A stretch of DNA of 64,000 nt from Rhizobium tibeticum (GTDB lineage: Bacteria > Pseudomonadota > Alphaproteobacteria > Rhizobiales > Rhizobiaceae), in assembly GCF_900110205.1 (NCBI RefSeq), contig NZ_FOCV01000015.1, positions 1-64,000 on the forward strand. Reading direction: 5' to 3'. The position numbers and the translations under genes were made by a program. This document shows positions 1 through 7,716 of the stretch, piece after piece; the stretch's first letter is position 1; every line of letters begins with the position of its first letter. Below the pieces are notes generated by a model. The model was not told the DNA's origin. It ran no database searches and saw only the letters and a list, made by a program, of their open reading frames with translations.

Positions 1-92
1 ACATTCGCGAGCTCGACGCCTGTGCCATCCGGCTTCACGCGGATCTTCACGTTGTAGTCAACCACCCGCTTCACGGGGACGAGAATTTTCAT
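1..92 (-). CDS. etfB: Electron transfer flavoprotein beta subunit, N-terminal part
   Basis: Only the first 30 residues are in the window; the gene runs off the left edge. The N-terminus begins [17 protein letters not shown] and continues with a [10 protein letters not shown] stretch, the characteristic opening of EtfB. EtfB with EtfA forms a soluble FAD/AMP heterodimer that accepts electrons from dehydrogenases and demethylases. An AAGGGG ribosome site lies upstream of the ATG. It is the third gene of a leftward set (StcD-like enzyme, cupin, etfB), which fits ETF as the electron acceptor for the StcD-like demethylase. That coupling is an inference from known dimethylglycine and stachydrine systems. 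Confidence 0.85.
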   Translation of the reverse strand, partial: MKILVPVKRVVDYNVKIRVKPDGTGVELAN

Positions 93-135
93 GGGAACCC
101 CTTTTTTGTATTTCCTGTTGCCTCGGGAACTGGTC

Positions 136-726
136 CTAAGCGCATAACGCCCAGAAGGCGAAGAGCGGTGTGTTTAAGGATCGCATGGCGTGTTTGATGT
201 TCGGGCGATTGTAGAAGGTTCCTCCTTTTCCCGGTGCAAACCAGGCACTGTCCCCCTGTCGGAACTCGCCGTCGGATAAAACGAGATATGTTTCTTCCGG
301 AGCGTGATCGTGGTCCGGATAGCGCACGCCCGGCGCCATCAGAGTGACGCCCAGCCACACGTCGTCGCGGTCCTCCAGCCCGCCGGGGCCGACGATCATT
401 GCGTTGGCGTGGCCATCGACGAAGTTCTCACTCGCATTGCCGTCGTATTTGCTGCGGCGCCTCCATTCAAGGCGCGGCTCGAAGGACTTAAAGCGTCCAA
501 GCATCCGCTGCAGCAAAGGGTCGTCGACCTTCAGAGCCAATGCCTCGGGTAGCCATTCGCAGACGGGCAGCCGGCTGCCGGTCCCGGGCCTCTCAACGCC
601 CTCGCGCTGCAGTAGACCGAAGATTTCGAGGATCGAGCGGCGACCGTCGGGGTCCTCGACCTGCCTGTCGAAGGCCGCGAAGGCCGCATCGATGAAAAGC
701 TGAAGGTGCGCGCTTCTTTCAATCAT
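136..726 (-). CDS. DMSP-lyase-like cupin (DddQ/DddL family)
   Basis: A 196-residue single-domain cupin. The C-terminal half carries H139-x-H141-x3-E145-x-Y147 and a later H179, the metal-ligand and tyrosine pattern of the dimethylsulfoniopropionate lyase family (DddQ/DddW/DddL type), and the length is that of DddQ. Such enzymes cleave DMSP to dimethyl sulfide and acrylate using a bound metal and the tyrosine as base. It lies 51 bp downstream of the StcD-like gene and 43 bp before etfB, so it is probably co-transcribed. Beside betaine demethylation genes, the real substrate may be DMSP or another onium compound; family assignment is firmer than substrate. Confidence 0.7.
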   Translation of the reverse strand: MIERSAHLQLFIDAAFAAFDRQVEDPDGRRSILEIFGLLQREGVERPGTGSRLPVCEWLPEALALKVDDPLLQRMLGRFKSFEPRLEWRRRSKYDGNASENFVDGHANAMIVGPGGLEDRDDVWLGVTLMAPGVRYPDHDHAPEETYLVLSDGEFRQGDSAWFAPGKGGTFYNRPNIKHAMRSLNTPLFAFWALCA

Positions 727-777
727 GCTGTGTTCTGCCTAAGAGGGACAGTCGCCCGAAGGGACCGGCCGATCAGA

Positions 778-2814
778 TCAAAGATCCTTCGCGATTCTGA
801 GCCCATCGTAGATCGCAGCATGGGTGTTGCGGGCTGCGACCGCGTCGCCGATCCGGAACAGCTGGAACTGCCCATCGGGATTGCGGACAACCGACTGCGG
901 CTCGCCCGAGAGGAGCTGGTCGTACGACGTCTCGCCAAGATTTTTCGAGAGAGGCTTGAGTTCGAAGTATAACTCGTCCAGCGGAATCGTGCCATGATTG
1001 ACCACGATCTGGTCGACGACACGCTCCTTGGCAACGCCGCCGTAGTCGCTACCCACCTTGGCGACGATCTGGTTGTCGCTCTTTTGCGCCGATTCCAGGC
1101 GGAACGTGACAGTGAATGTCACGTCGAGCTTCTGCAGCGAACGCATGTAGGGTACCAGGTTCATCGCCATGACTTCAGGAGCGAACGATCGGTCGGGCGT
1201 CATGATCTCGACCTTCGCGCCCGCCTTGGCCAAGAATTCGGCCGCCTGAAGACCTGCGTGGTCGCCGGCGTCGTCGAAGACGAGGACGTTCGATCCGGGC
1301 TTAACATCGCCGGAGATGATGTCCCACGAGGAAACGACGAGTTCGTTCCCTTTCGACAGCACGTCGGTGTGAGGGAGACCGCCTGTCGCGATGATGACGA
1401 CGTCGGGATTTTCCGCGGTGATCGTGTCGCCCTCGGCCCAGGTGTTGAATTGGAAAGTGACGCCGAGCTTTTCGCACTGGCTCATGCGCCAATCGATGAT
1501 GCTGATCATCTCCCTGCGACGCTCGCTTTGCGCCGTCAGCCTGATCTGTCCGCCCGCATTGTTCGCGGCCTCGAAGACGACGACCTCATGGCCGCGCTCG
1601 GCCGCCACGCGTGCAGCTTCAAGACCGGCCGGGCCCGCGCCGACGATCACGACCTTCTTGCGGACCTCCGCCTTCTGGACAATGTGGGGCATCGTCTGCT
1701 CGCGGCCGGTCGCCGCATTATGAATGCAGAACGCCATGCCGCCTTGGTAGATGCGGTCCAGACAGTAGTTCGCCCCGACGCACGGGCGGATGTCCTCTTC
1801 GCGCTTCTCGATAATCTTACGGACAATGTGCGGGTCCGTCATGTGGGCTCGCGTCATCCCCACCATGTCCACCTTCCCCGCCGCGATCGCATGACGGGCG
1901 GTCGCTACATCGGGAATCTTGGCCGCGTGGAACGTCGGAAAATTCGTCGCCGCGCGAATCTCTCCAGCGAAATCGAGATGCGGCGAGTTGGCCATGCCCT
2001 GGATGGGAATAACGTCTGTGAGACCCGCATCGGTGTCGATATGACCGCGGATGACGTTGAGGTAGTCGATCAGACCGCTGTCGCGCAGGCGCTTCGATAT
2101 CTCGATGCCTTCCGCCTTTCCCGTGCCGCCCGGAAGACATTCATCAGCGGTATAGCGGACGCCCAGAATGAATTCGTCGCCGACCCTCTCCCGTATCGCC
2201 TTGAAGACGTCGAGACAGAAGCGCATGCGGTTCTCGATCGATCCGCCGTACGGACCGTCGAGTTCGTTGGTGAGCGGAGACGTGAACTGATCGATCAGAT
2301 GGCCGTAAGCCTCAAGTTCGATGCCGTCCATGCCACCGGCCTTCATGCGTTCGGCCGCGTCAGCGAAGTCCTTTATGATGCGTTCGATATCCCAGTCTTC
2401 GATCTTCTTCGGAAACGCCCTGTGCGACGCTTCGCGATGGTGGGACGGAGCGACGACCGGCAGCCAGTCGCCCTTGTCCCAACGGGTACGCCGGCCAAGA
2501 TGGGTGAGCTGGATCATGATGGCGGCGCCCTGCTCGTGCACGGCATCGGTCATTTCCCTGACCCACGGAACGATCTCGTCCTTGAAGGCGAGCAGGTTGT
2601 TGAAGACCGGTGGGCTGTCTCGCGAAACTGCGGCCGATCCTGCAGTCATCGTCAACGCCACGCCGCCTTTCGCCCTTTCGACCGTATATGCGCGATATCG
2701 CTCCTTGGGCATGCCATCCTCCGGATAGGCCGGCTCATGAGAGGTGACGATGATGCGATTGCGCAGTTTGAGATGCTTGAGCTGATAAGGCTGGAGAAGA
2801 GGATCGTTCGACAT
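778..2814 (-). CDS. stcD: StcD/DgcA-type N-methylproline or dimethylglycine demethylase
   Basis: A 678-residue fusion of an Old-Yellow-Enzyme-type FMN barrel (about 1-370) with a C-terminal FAD/NAD-binding domain (VGAGPAG at 391-397). It belongs to the TMADH/DgcA/StcD family, which oxidatively removes N-methyl groups from stachydrine-derived N-methylproline or dimethylglycine and passes electrons to ETF. The Fe-S segment has Cys345, Cys351 and Cys363 with Ala where TMADH-type enzymes have a second Cys, a pattern I recall as normal for StcD/DgcA. Start chosen at MSNDPLL, preceded by GGGAG; the frame extends 18 codons further upstream but without support. It heads the leftward operon with the cupin and etfB, divergent from the TetR gene. 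Confidence 0.75.
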   Translation of the reverse strand: MSNDPLLQPYQLKHLKLRNRIIVTSHEPAYPEDGMPKERYRAYTVERAKGGVALTMTAGSAAVSRDSPPVFNNLLAFKDEIVPWVREMTDAVHEQGAAIMIQLTHLGRRTRWDKGDWLPVVAPSHHREASHRAFPKKIEDWDIERIIKDFADAAERMKAGGMDGIELEAYGHLIDQFTSPLTNELDGPYGGSIENRMRFCLDVFKAIRERVGDEFILGVRYTADECLPGGTGKAEGIEISKRLRDSGLIDYLNVIRGHIDTDAGLTDVIPIQGMANSPHLDFAGEIRAATNFPTFHAAKIPDVATARHAIAAGKVDMVGMTRAHMTDPHIVRKIIEKREEDIRPCVGANYCLDRIYQGGMAFCIHNAATGREQTMPHIVQKAEVRKKVVIVGAGPAGLEAARVAAERGHEVVVFEAANNAGGQIRLTAQSERRREMISIIDWRMSQCEKLGVTFQFNTWAEGDTITAENPDVVIIATGGLPHTDVLSKGNELVVSSWDIISGDVKPGSNVLVFDDAGDHAGLQAAEFLAKAGAKVEIMTPDRSFAPEVMAMNLVPYMRSLQKLDVTFTVTFRLESAQKSDNQIVAKVGSDYGGVAKERVVDQIVVNHGTIPLDELYFELKPLSKNLGETSYDQLLSGEPQSVVRNPDGQFQLFRIGDAVAARNTHAAIYDGLRIAKDL

Positions 2815-2857
2815 GTGCCGGGCTCCCGATGAGGTATGCAGCGGGACGCTAACCATT

Positions 2858-2875
2858 AATGTACACACGTGTCAA
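2858..2875 (-). promoter_or_regulatory. Operator-like element over the stcD -35 region
   Basis: The + strand reads AATGTACACACGTGTCAA. The same motif (AATGTACA-N3-GTGTCAA) occurs inverted at 2903-2920, matching at 15 of 18 positions. On the minus strand its end reads TTGACA, a consensus -35 hexamer about 56 bp before the stcD start. Likely bound by the neighbouring TetR-family regulator; this is inferred from symmetry and position. Confidence 0.6.
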
Positions 2876-2902
2876 CTGTGCAAAACACTGACGTCATTCC
2901 TT

Positions 2903-2920
2903 TTGACACCAATGTACATT
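2903..2920 (+). promoter_or_regulatory. Operator-like element over the tetR -35 region
   Basis: Reads TTGACACCAATGTACATT, the inverted copy of the element at 2858-2875. The TTGACA at 2903-2908 can serve as the -35 hexamer of the rightward promoter, 52 bp before the TetR start. The centres of the two elements are 45 bp apart, so one regulator could control both directions. Confidence 0.6.
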
Positions 2921-2959
2921 TTTGTTGTGCGAGCTTTAACGATTTGCTAGGAGACATCC

Positions 2960-3589
2960 ATGGATCAGAGTGTGAACGACAGCGGTTGGCGCGGATCACA
3001 AGACGGGTGGCTGGAAGCGGCCTACGACTCTCTATTGGAGTCTGGCGTCGATTCCGTGAAGATTCTGCCCCTTGCCAAGAAGCTCAACCTCTCCAGAACG
3101 AGCTTCTATTGGTTCTTCAAGGACCGGGAGGAACTATTGAGCGGGCTCGTCTCGCGTTGGCGGGACAAGAACACCGGTGGCATCGTCAAGCAGTCGGAAG
3201 CTTATGCGGAGAGCTTGACGGAAGCGATGCTCAACGTCTTCGACTGCTGGCTGGACCAAATGCTTTTCGACAGCAAGTTCGAGTTCGCGGTTCGAAGCTG
3301 GGCCCTTCAGTCCGAAGAAATTCAGGCGGAGGTTCACAACGCCGACCGGACGAGAATGGAAGCAATCGCGACCATGTTCAGACGCTTCGGCCTTCCGGCA
3401 AATTCCGCGGACGTCAGGGCGCGTACGACGTACTTGGTTCAGATCGGATACATCTCGATGCAGTCGAAGGAATCCATCGCAGTTCGCATGAAACGGATTC
3501 CGGAATACATTGCGATCTACACCGGCGAAACACCCGCACGACGCGAACTGGATCGCTTCTACGCGAGACATGGATACAAGCCGGACTAG
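2960..3589 (+). CDS. TetR-family transcriptional regulator
   Basis: A 209-residue protein with an N-terminal helix-turn-helix (about 18-65), including the TetR-type recognition segment LNLSRTSFYWFFKDREELL, followed by an all-helical ligand-binding region. The ATG follows a strong AGGAG site. It is the first gene of the rightward betaine operon and is divergent from stcD; the paired operator-like elements in between suggest that it represses both directions and itself. The effector is unknown; a betaine or its breakdown product is a reasonable guess. Confidence 0.85.
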   Translation: MDQSVNDSGWRGSQDGWLEAAYDSLLESGVDSVKILPLAKKLNLSRTSFYWFFKDREELLSGLVSRWRDKNTGGIVKQSEAYAESLTEAMLNVFDCWLDQMLFDSKFEFAVRSWALQSEEIQAEVHNADRTRMEAIATMFRRFGLPANSADVRARTTYLVQIGYISMQSKESIAVRMKRIPEYIAIYTGETPARRELDRFYARHGYKPD

Positions 3590-3599
3590 GAAGGTTGAA

Positions 3600-4394
3600 A
3601 TGAGGAGATCGCTGCGTATTGGTGTGATTGGCGGGGCCGGCTGGCTCGGCGGAGCCATTGCCGGTGCAGTCCTCGACGCGGGCGTCGTCAAAGCATCTGA
3701 TCTCGCCCTATCCTACCGCCGCGAAAAGCCTGGAACCCTTGCGGATGCGTTCTGGACCGCCGACAACCAGGAACTGGCGGACCGATCCGACGTCATCATT
3801 GTCTCGGTGCGGCCGGAGGACTGGCGCTCTTTGAAGGTCGATGCAAGTGGGAAGCTTGTCATATCGGTCATGGCGGGCATCAGGCTCGTTTCTCTTTGTA
3901 AAAGCCACCTGACTGAAAGAGCGGTCCGTACGCTTCCCAATGCGGCCGCAAAGGTCGGACTTTCCTACACGCCCTGGGTGGCGACTGCCAATGTTCGCGA
4001 GGACGATCGCGCGATTGTCCGGGCCATCTTCGAGGCATGCGGTGCCCAGGACGAAGTCGCCAGCGAATCTCAAATAGACTACCTGACCGGCCTCAGTGGC
4101 TCCGGACCGGCTTTCCCCGCTCTACTGGCCTCGGCGATGATCGAGCATGCCAAGGGCCAGGGGCTTTCCGCCGAAGTCGCCCATAGGGCCGTGGTGACCG
4201 TTCTTAAGGGTGCGGGCCGCCTCATGGAGCGACGGGAAGAGTGTCCGAGCGACATTGTCCGAACGTTTGTCGACTATCGCGGGACGACCGCTGCAGCGAT
4301 CGAGGAGATGCGCGCATCAGGCTTCAACGACGCAGTCTCAAGGGGATTGTCGGCTGCGTTCCAGAAATCGGTTAGTATGGGAGATGCGTCCTAA
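3600..4394 (+). CDS. Pyrroline-5-carboxylate reductase-like protein (ProC family)
   Basis: A 264-residue protein with an N-terminal Rossmann fold (GVIGGAGWLGGAIAGAV) and the ProC C-terminal helical segment with YLTGLSGSGPAF. ProC enzymes reduce 1-pyrroline-5-carboxylate to proline with NAD(P)H. Start chosen at MRRSLRI because GGAAGG lies just upstream, 10 bp after the tetR stop; the frame is open further upstream within tetR. Being inside a catabolic operon, it may recycle a cyclic imine produced during proline-betaine breakdown rather than act as the housekeeping proline synthesis enzyme; that role is inference. Confidence 0.8.
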   Translation: MRRSLRIGVIGGAGWLGGAIAGAVLDAGVVKASDLALSYRREKPGTLADAFWTADNQELADRSDVIIVSVRPEDWRSLKVDASGKLVISVMAGIRLVSLCKSHLTERAVRTLPNAAAKVGLSYTPWVATANVREDDRAIVRAIFEACGAQDEVASESQIDYLTGLSGSGPAFPALLASAMIEHAKGQGLSAEVAHRAVVTVLKGAGRLMERREECPSDIVRTFVDYRGTTAAAIEEMRASGFNDAVSRGLSAAFQKSVSMGDAS

Positions 4395-4463
4395 CGGCCG
4401 TGGGGCGGGTTTTCGCGGCAGCCCGCTCGCCAAGTAAATGCCGCAAGAAAAAAGGGAACGAGA

Positions 4464-5465
4464 ATGAAAAAACTATTGGCATCGACGTGCATGATGTTCG
4501 GGCTGCTGGGAGTGGCCTCTTATGCGAACGCCGCCGACTGCGGCTCCCTGACGATCGCCAGCATGAACTGGCAGAGCGCCGAGGTTCTTTCCAATCTCGA
4601 CAAGATCATCCTCAACGAAGGATATGGCTGCCAGGCTGAAATCACCGTCGGCGATACCGTTCCGACGATCACCTCGATGGCCGAGAAGGGTGAACCGGAC
4701 ATAGCTCCGGAAGCCTGGGTCGATCTTCTTCCGGATGTCGTGAAGAAGGGCACTGACGAAGGCCGCATCATCAAGGTCGGGTCGCCTCTCCCCGATGGTG
4801 GGATCCAGGGTTGGTGGATCCCGAAATATCTTGCGGACGCGCATCAAGACCTGAAGACAATCCCCGATATGCTCAAGCACCCGGAATTGTTCCCTGATCC
4901 GGAAGATTCGTCCAAGGGCGCAATTTACAACGGCCCGCAAGGCTGGGGCGGCACGATTGTCACCTCACAGCTCTACAAAGCCTTCGATGCAGAAAAAGCC
5001 GGCTTCAAGCTTGTTGATACAGGTTCGGCCGCCGGCCTCGACGGTTCGATTGCAAAGGCTTACGAGCGCAAGGAAGGCTGGGTTGGATACTATTGGGCAC
5101 CGACCGCTTTGCTTGGAAAGTATGAGATGGTGAAGCTCGAGGCCGGCGTTCCTGCCGACGCCGCCGAGTGGAAACGCTGCAACACGGTCGCTGATTGCGC
5201 AGATCCGAAGCCGAACGCTTGGCCGACCGACACGATCGTGACGCTCGTCGCAAAGCCCTTCGCCGAAAAAGCTGGTCCTGACGTTATGGCTTACCTCGGG
5301 AAGCGCGCCTGGAGCAACGAAACCGTCAACAAACTGATGGCCTGGATGACCGATAACCAGGCGAGCGGCGAAGACGGCGCGAAGCACTTCCTGAAGGAGA
5401 ACAAGGACGTCTGGACGAAGTGGGTGTCGGAGGACGCGGCGAAGAAGATCGAAGCTTCGCTCTAG
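4464..5465 (+). CDS. Glycine betaine/proline betaine ABC transporter, substrate-binding protein
   Basis: A 333-residue OpuAC/ProX-type periplasmic protein. The first 23 residues form a signal peptide ending in YANA before ADC. The mature protein is rich in Trp, with segments such as APEAWVDLLP and GPQGWGGT that are typical of the family in which an aromatic cage binds the quaternary ammonium group. It is followed by the permease and ATPase genes, so it is the binding protein of a complete importer. AAAGGGAACG lies before the ATG. A strong stem-loop follows the gene and may help to raise its expression above that of the membrane components. Confidence 0.88.
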   Translation: MKKLLASTCMMFGLLGVASYANAADCGSLTIASMNWQSAEVLSNLDKIILNEGYGCQAEITVGDTVPTITSMAEKGEPDIAPEAWVDLLPDVVKKGTDEGRIIKVGSPLPDGGIQGWWIPKYLADAHQDLKTIPDMLKHPELFPDPEDSSKGAIYNGPQGWGGTIVTSQLYKAFDAEKAGFKLVDTGSAAGLDGSIAKAYERKEGWVGYYWAPTALLGKYEMVKLEAGVPADAAEWKRCNTVADCADPKPNAWPTDTIVTLVAKPFAEKAGPDVMAYLGKRAWSNETVNKLMAWMTDNQASGEDGAKHFLKENKDVWTKWVSEDAAKKIEASL

Positions 5466-5474
5466 TTCCGTGCT

Positions 5475-5503
5475 GAGGCGGTGTGCGCCGTGCGCGCCGC
5501 CTC
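5475..5503 (+). terminator. Intercistronic stem-loop after the betaine-binding protein gene
   Basis: GAGGCGG at 5475-5481 pairs perfectly with CCGCCTC at 5497-5503, and an inner GCGC/GCGC stem closes a CGT loop. There is no T-tract, so it is more likely a partial terminator or 3'-end-stabilising hairpin than a full stop, as often seen after binding-protein genes. Confidence 0.55.
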
Positions 5504-5560
5504 TTAGAGCTCAGAAAATTGAAAAGACGTGTGACGGCTCTTTCAGAGAAAGGGAACCGA

Positions 5561-6448
5561 ATGGAATGGTTTTACAAATTCCCGCATATGAATGACGACA
5601 GCCTGCGCGATCTCAAGAAGGCGATCGACGACGGCTTTCGGGCGTTCACGCGAGCGTATGGCGATGCGATCGAAGGCCTCTTCTCCCCTCTGCAGCACTT
5701 CCTGCTTGCCGTCGACCGGTTCATGACGCAGACGCCGTGGCCGATCATAACGGTGCTGATCCTCGTGATCGCGTGGCTCGCGAGCCGCAGTCTCAAGATC
5801 GTGCTGGGCTGTCTGGTGACGCTCCTTCTGATCGGCTATTTCGATATGTGGGAAGACACGATGCGGACGGTCGCGATGATCTTCGTGTGCACTGTTCTGT
5901 CCATCGCGATTGGCCTTCCGATCGGCATCCTGATGGCCCGCTCCGACCGGGTCCAGCGGATCGTCAATCCCATTCTCGACGTCATGCAGACGATGCCTAG
6001 CTTCGTCTATCTCATTCCGGTCGTGATGTTGCTGGGGATCGGCCGCGTGCCAGGACTGATTGCCGTCGTCATCTATGCAATCCCACCGATGATCCGCCTG
6101 ACCGACCTCGGCATCCGGCTCGTGGACAAGGACGTGCTCGAGGCCGCCGACGCCTTCGGAGTCTCCAACTCCCAACGGCTCTTCAAGGTCCAGTTGCCGC
6201 TGGCGCTCCCGACCATCATGGCCGGCATCAACCAGACCATCATGATGGCCCTGGCTATGGTGGTCATTGCGTCGATGATCGGTGTGCAGGGTCTCGGCCA
6301 GCCGGTGCTCAAGGCGATCGCCAACCAGTACTTCACACTGGGCATCTTCAACGGCCTTGCCATCGTGGGCATCGCAATCATCTTCGACAGAGTCAGCCAG
6401 GCGTACGGCAAGCGGCTCCAGAAACACCGGGAGATCGTCCATGGCTGA
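5561..6448 (+). CDS. Glycine betaine/proline betaine ABC transporter, permease
   Basis: A 295-residue ProW/OpuAB-type permease with a soluble N-terminal tail (1-58) and several hydrophobic spans from about residue 60. The EAA-type coupling motif that contacts the ATPase is visible as LEAADAFGVS near 193-202. Start at MEWFYKF because AGAAAGGGA precedes this ATG; the upstream extension runs through the stem-loop and lacks a ribosome site. The stop overlaps the start of the ATPase gene by 8 bp, indicating translational coupling. Confidence 0.88.
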   Translation: MEWFYKFPHMNDDSLRDLKKAIDDGFRAFTRAYGDAIEGLFSPLQHFLLAVDRFMTQTPWPIITVLILVIAWLASRSLKIVLGCLVTLLLIGYFDMWEDTMRTVAMIFVCTVLSIAIGLPIGILMARSDRVQRIVNPILDVMQTMPSFVYLIPVVMLLGIGRVPGLIAVVIYAIPPMIRLTDLGIRLVDKDVLEAADAFGVSNSQRLFKVQLPLALPTIMAGINQTIMMALAMVVIASMIGVQGLGQPVLKAIANQYFTLGIFNGLAIVGIAIIFDRVSQAYGKRLQKHREIVHG

Positions 6449-7520
6449 TCATCGTTTCGGCGGCATCAAGATCCGAAATCTTTACAAAGTCTTTGGACCC
6501 GAAGCTTCCAAGCACATCGATGCGGTGAAGCAGGGCATGACAAAGTCAGAGCTCAACCGCGCGCATGGACACGTGCTGGGTTTACGTGACATCAACATCG
6601 AGATTCCATCGGGCCGCATTCAGGTCATCATGGGTCTGTCCGGCTCGGGAAAATCGACGCTCATCCGTCACATAAATCGCCTGATCGATCCGACAGCTGG
6701 CGAGGTTCTGGTCGATGGTGTTGACGTCGTGACGATGAACGAGACCGAGCTCAGACACTTCCGCCGTCATCAGACGGCGATGGTGTTCCAGAAGTTCGCG
6801 CTCATGCCTCATCGCATCGTGCTCGACAACACGGTCTTTGGTCTCGAAGTGCAAGGGATCGATCGCGCCAAGGCAGTCGATGTCGCCATGAGATGGTTGG
6901 AGCGCGTCGGCCTCAAGGGGTTCGAGCAGAAGTATCCGAACCAGCTCTCTGGTGGCATGCAGCAGCGCGTCGGCCTGGCCCGCGCACTGTCTAACGACGC
7001 CCCTGTGCTGCTGATGGACGAAGCCTACTCCGCGCTCGATCCCTTGATCAGAACGGACATGCAGACGGTCCTCCTCGATATCCAGAAGGAGATCAAGAAG
7101 ACGATCGTATTCATCACCCACGATCTCGACGAGGCTCTTCGACTGGGTGACCAGATTGCCATCCTCCGGGATGGCGAGGTCATCCAGCAAGGAACGAGCC
7201 AGGATATCGTCCTGCGACCAGCCGACGAATACGTGGCGAGCTTCGTCAAGGAGGTCAACAGAGGGCGTGTTGTGCAGGTCGAAGCGATCATGCAACCTTG
7301 GCCCACCGGCGCGTCGCCAGGCCGGACGACGGTGGCGGCCGGATCCACGGTCGAAGAGGCTGTTCGCAAGCTTGCCTCGGCCCCGGAAGGCGATGTGACC
7401 GTCGTATCAGCCTCCGGCCAGCCGGTCGGCGTCGTCACGTTCCGCCAGCTCGCCACCGCAATGGTGAATTCCCATGGCGAAGCCGAAGGGAGCTCCAACC
7501 CCCTCGTCGCGGCGCTCTAA
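6441..7520 (+). CDS. Glycine betaine/proline betaine ABC transporter, ATP-binding protein
   Basis: A 359-residue ProV/OpuAA-type ATPase. Walker [10 protein letters not shown] at 65-73, the LSGGMQQRV signature, Walker [12 protein letters not shown] and the switch His in ITHDLDEAL are all present. After the nucleotide-binding domain, a C-terminal region (about 285-345) resembles the CBS-type sensing tail of OpuA ATPases, with one repeat-like unit, shorter than the full two-CBS version. The gene starts inside the permease stop (ATGGCTGA overlap). Together with the two preceding genes it forms a complete importer that would feed the demethylases encoded on both sides. Confidence 0.88.
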   Translation: MADHRFGGIKIRNLYKVFGPEASKHIDAVKQGMTKSELNRAHGHVLGLRDINIEIPSGRIQVIMGLSGSGKSTLIRHINRLIDPTAGEVLVDGVDVVTMNETELRHFRRHQTAMVFQKFALMPHRIVLDNTVFGLEVQGIDRAKAVDVAMRWLERVGLKGFEQKYPNQLSGGMQQRVGLARALSNDAPVLLMDEAYSALDPLIRTDMQTVLLDIQKEIKKTIVFITHDLDEALRLGDQIAILRDGEVIQQGTSQDIVLRPADEYVASFVKEVNRGRVVQVEAIMQPWPTGASPGRTTVAAGSTVEEAVRKLASAPEGDVTVVSASGQPVGVVTFRQLATAMVNSHGEAEGSSNPLVAAL

Positions 7521-7542
7521 ACTCCAGGGAAAATGGCCGCAG

Positions 7543-7713
7543 ATGCCGCTCCGATCCGAACATCGTCTGCGCGGGGAACGTCACAACGAGCTCCATGTGC
7601 GGCCATCCCTATACTTCGGCCGCGATACCGACGTCTGGCACGTGGCGGTCGTCGGCGAGAACGGTCCACCGCCGATCCCGACAGTGATTACACCGCACGC
7701 ATCTCGAGGATAG
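7543..7713 (+). pseudogene. Short DUF3422-like stub
   Basis: The 56-residue frame contains HRLRGERHNELHVRP, which resembles the HPLR...NELHARP opening of DUF3422 proteins (normally over 400 residues). It then runs only about 35 residues before a TAG 3 bp short of the next gene. An in-frame start at 7474 inside the ATPase gene is also possible. It may be a truncated remnant or a short real peptide in the operon. The family match is from memory of the motif and is weak. Confidence 0.3.
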
Positions 7714-7716
7714 ACG

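Noticed and set aside
994..2832. 612-codon open frame opposite the StcD-like gene
   Set aside because: It is the antisense shadow of a well-supported flavoprotein gene in GC-rich DNA; its product is Arg/Asp/His-rich without domains.
2869..3603. 244-codon frame overlapping the TetR gene
   Set aside because: Out-of-phase reading of the regulator and its operator region; the TetR frame has the HTH and a strong ribosome site.
5543..6442. 299-codon minus-strand frame opposite the betaine permease gene
   Set aside because: Composition is dominated by Asp/His/Arg, as expected from the antisense of a membrane protein gene.
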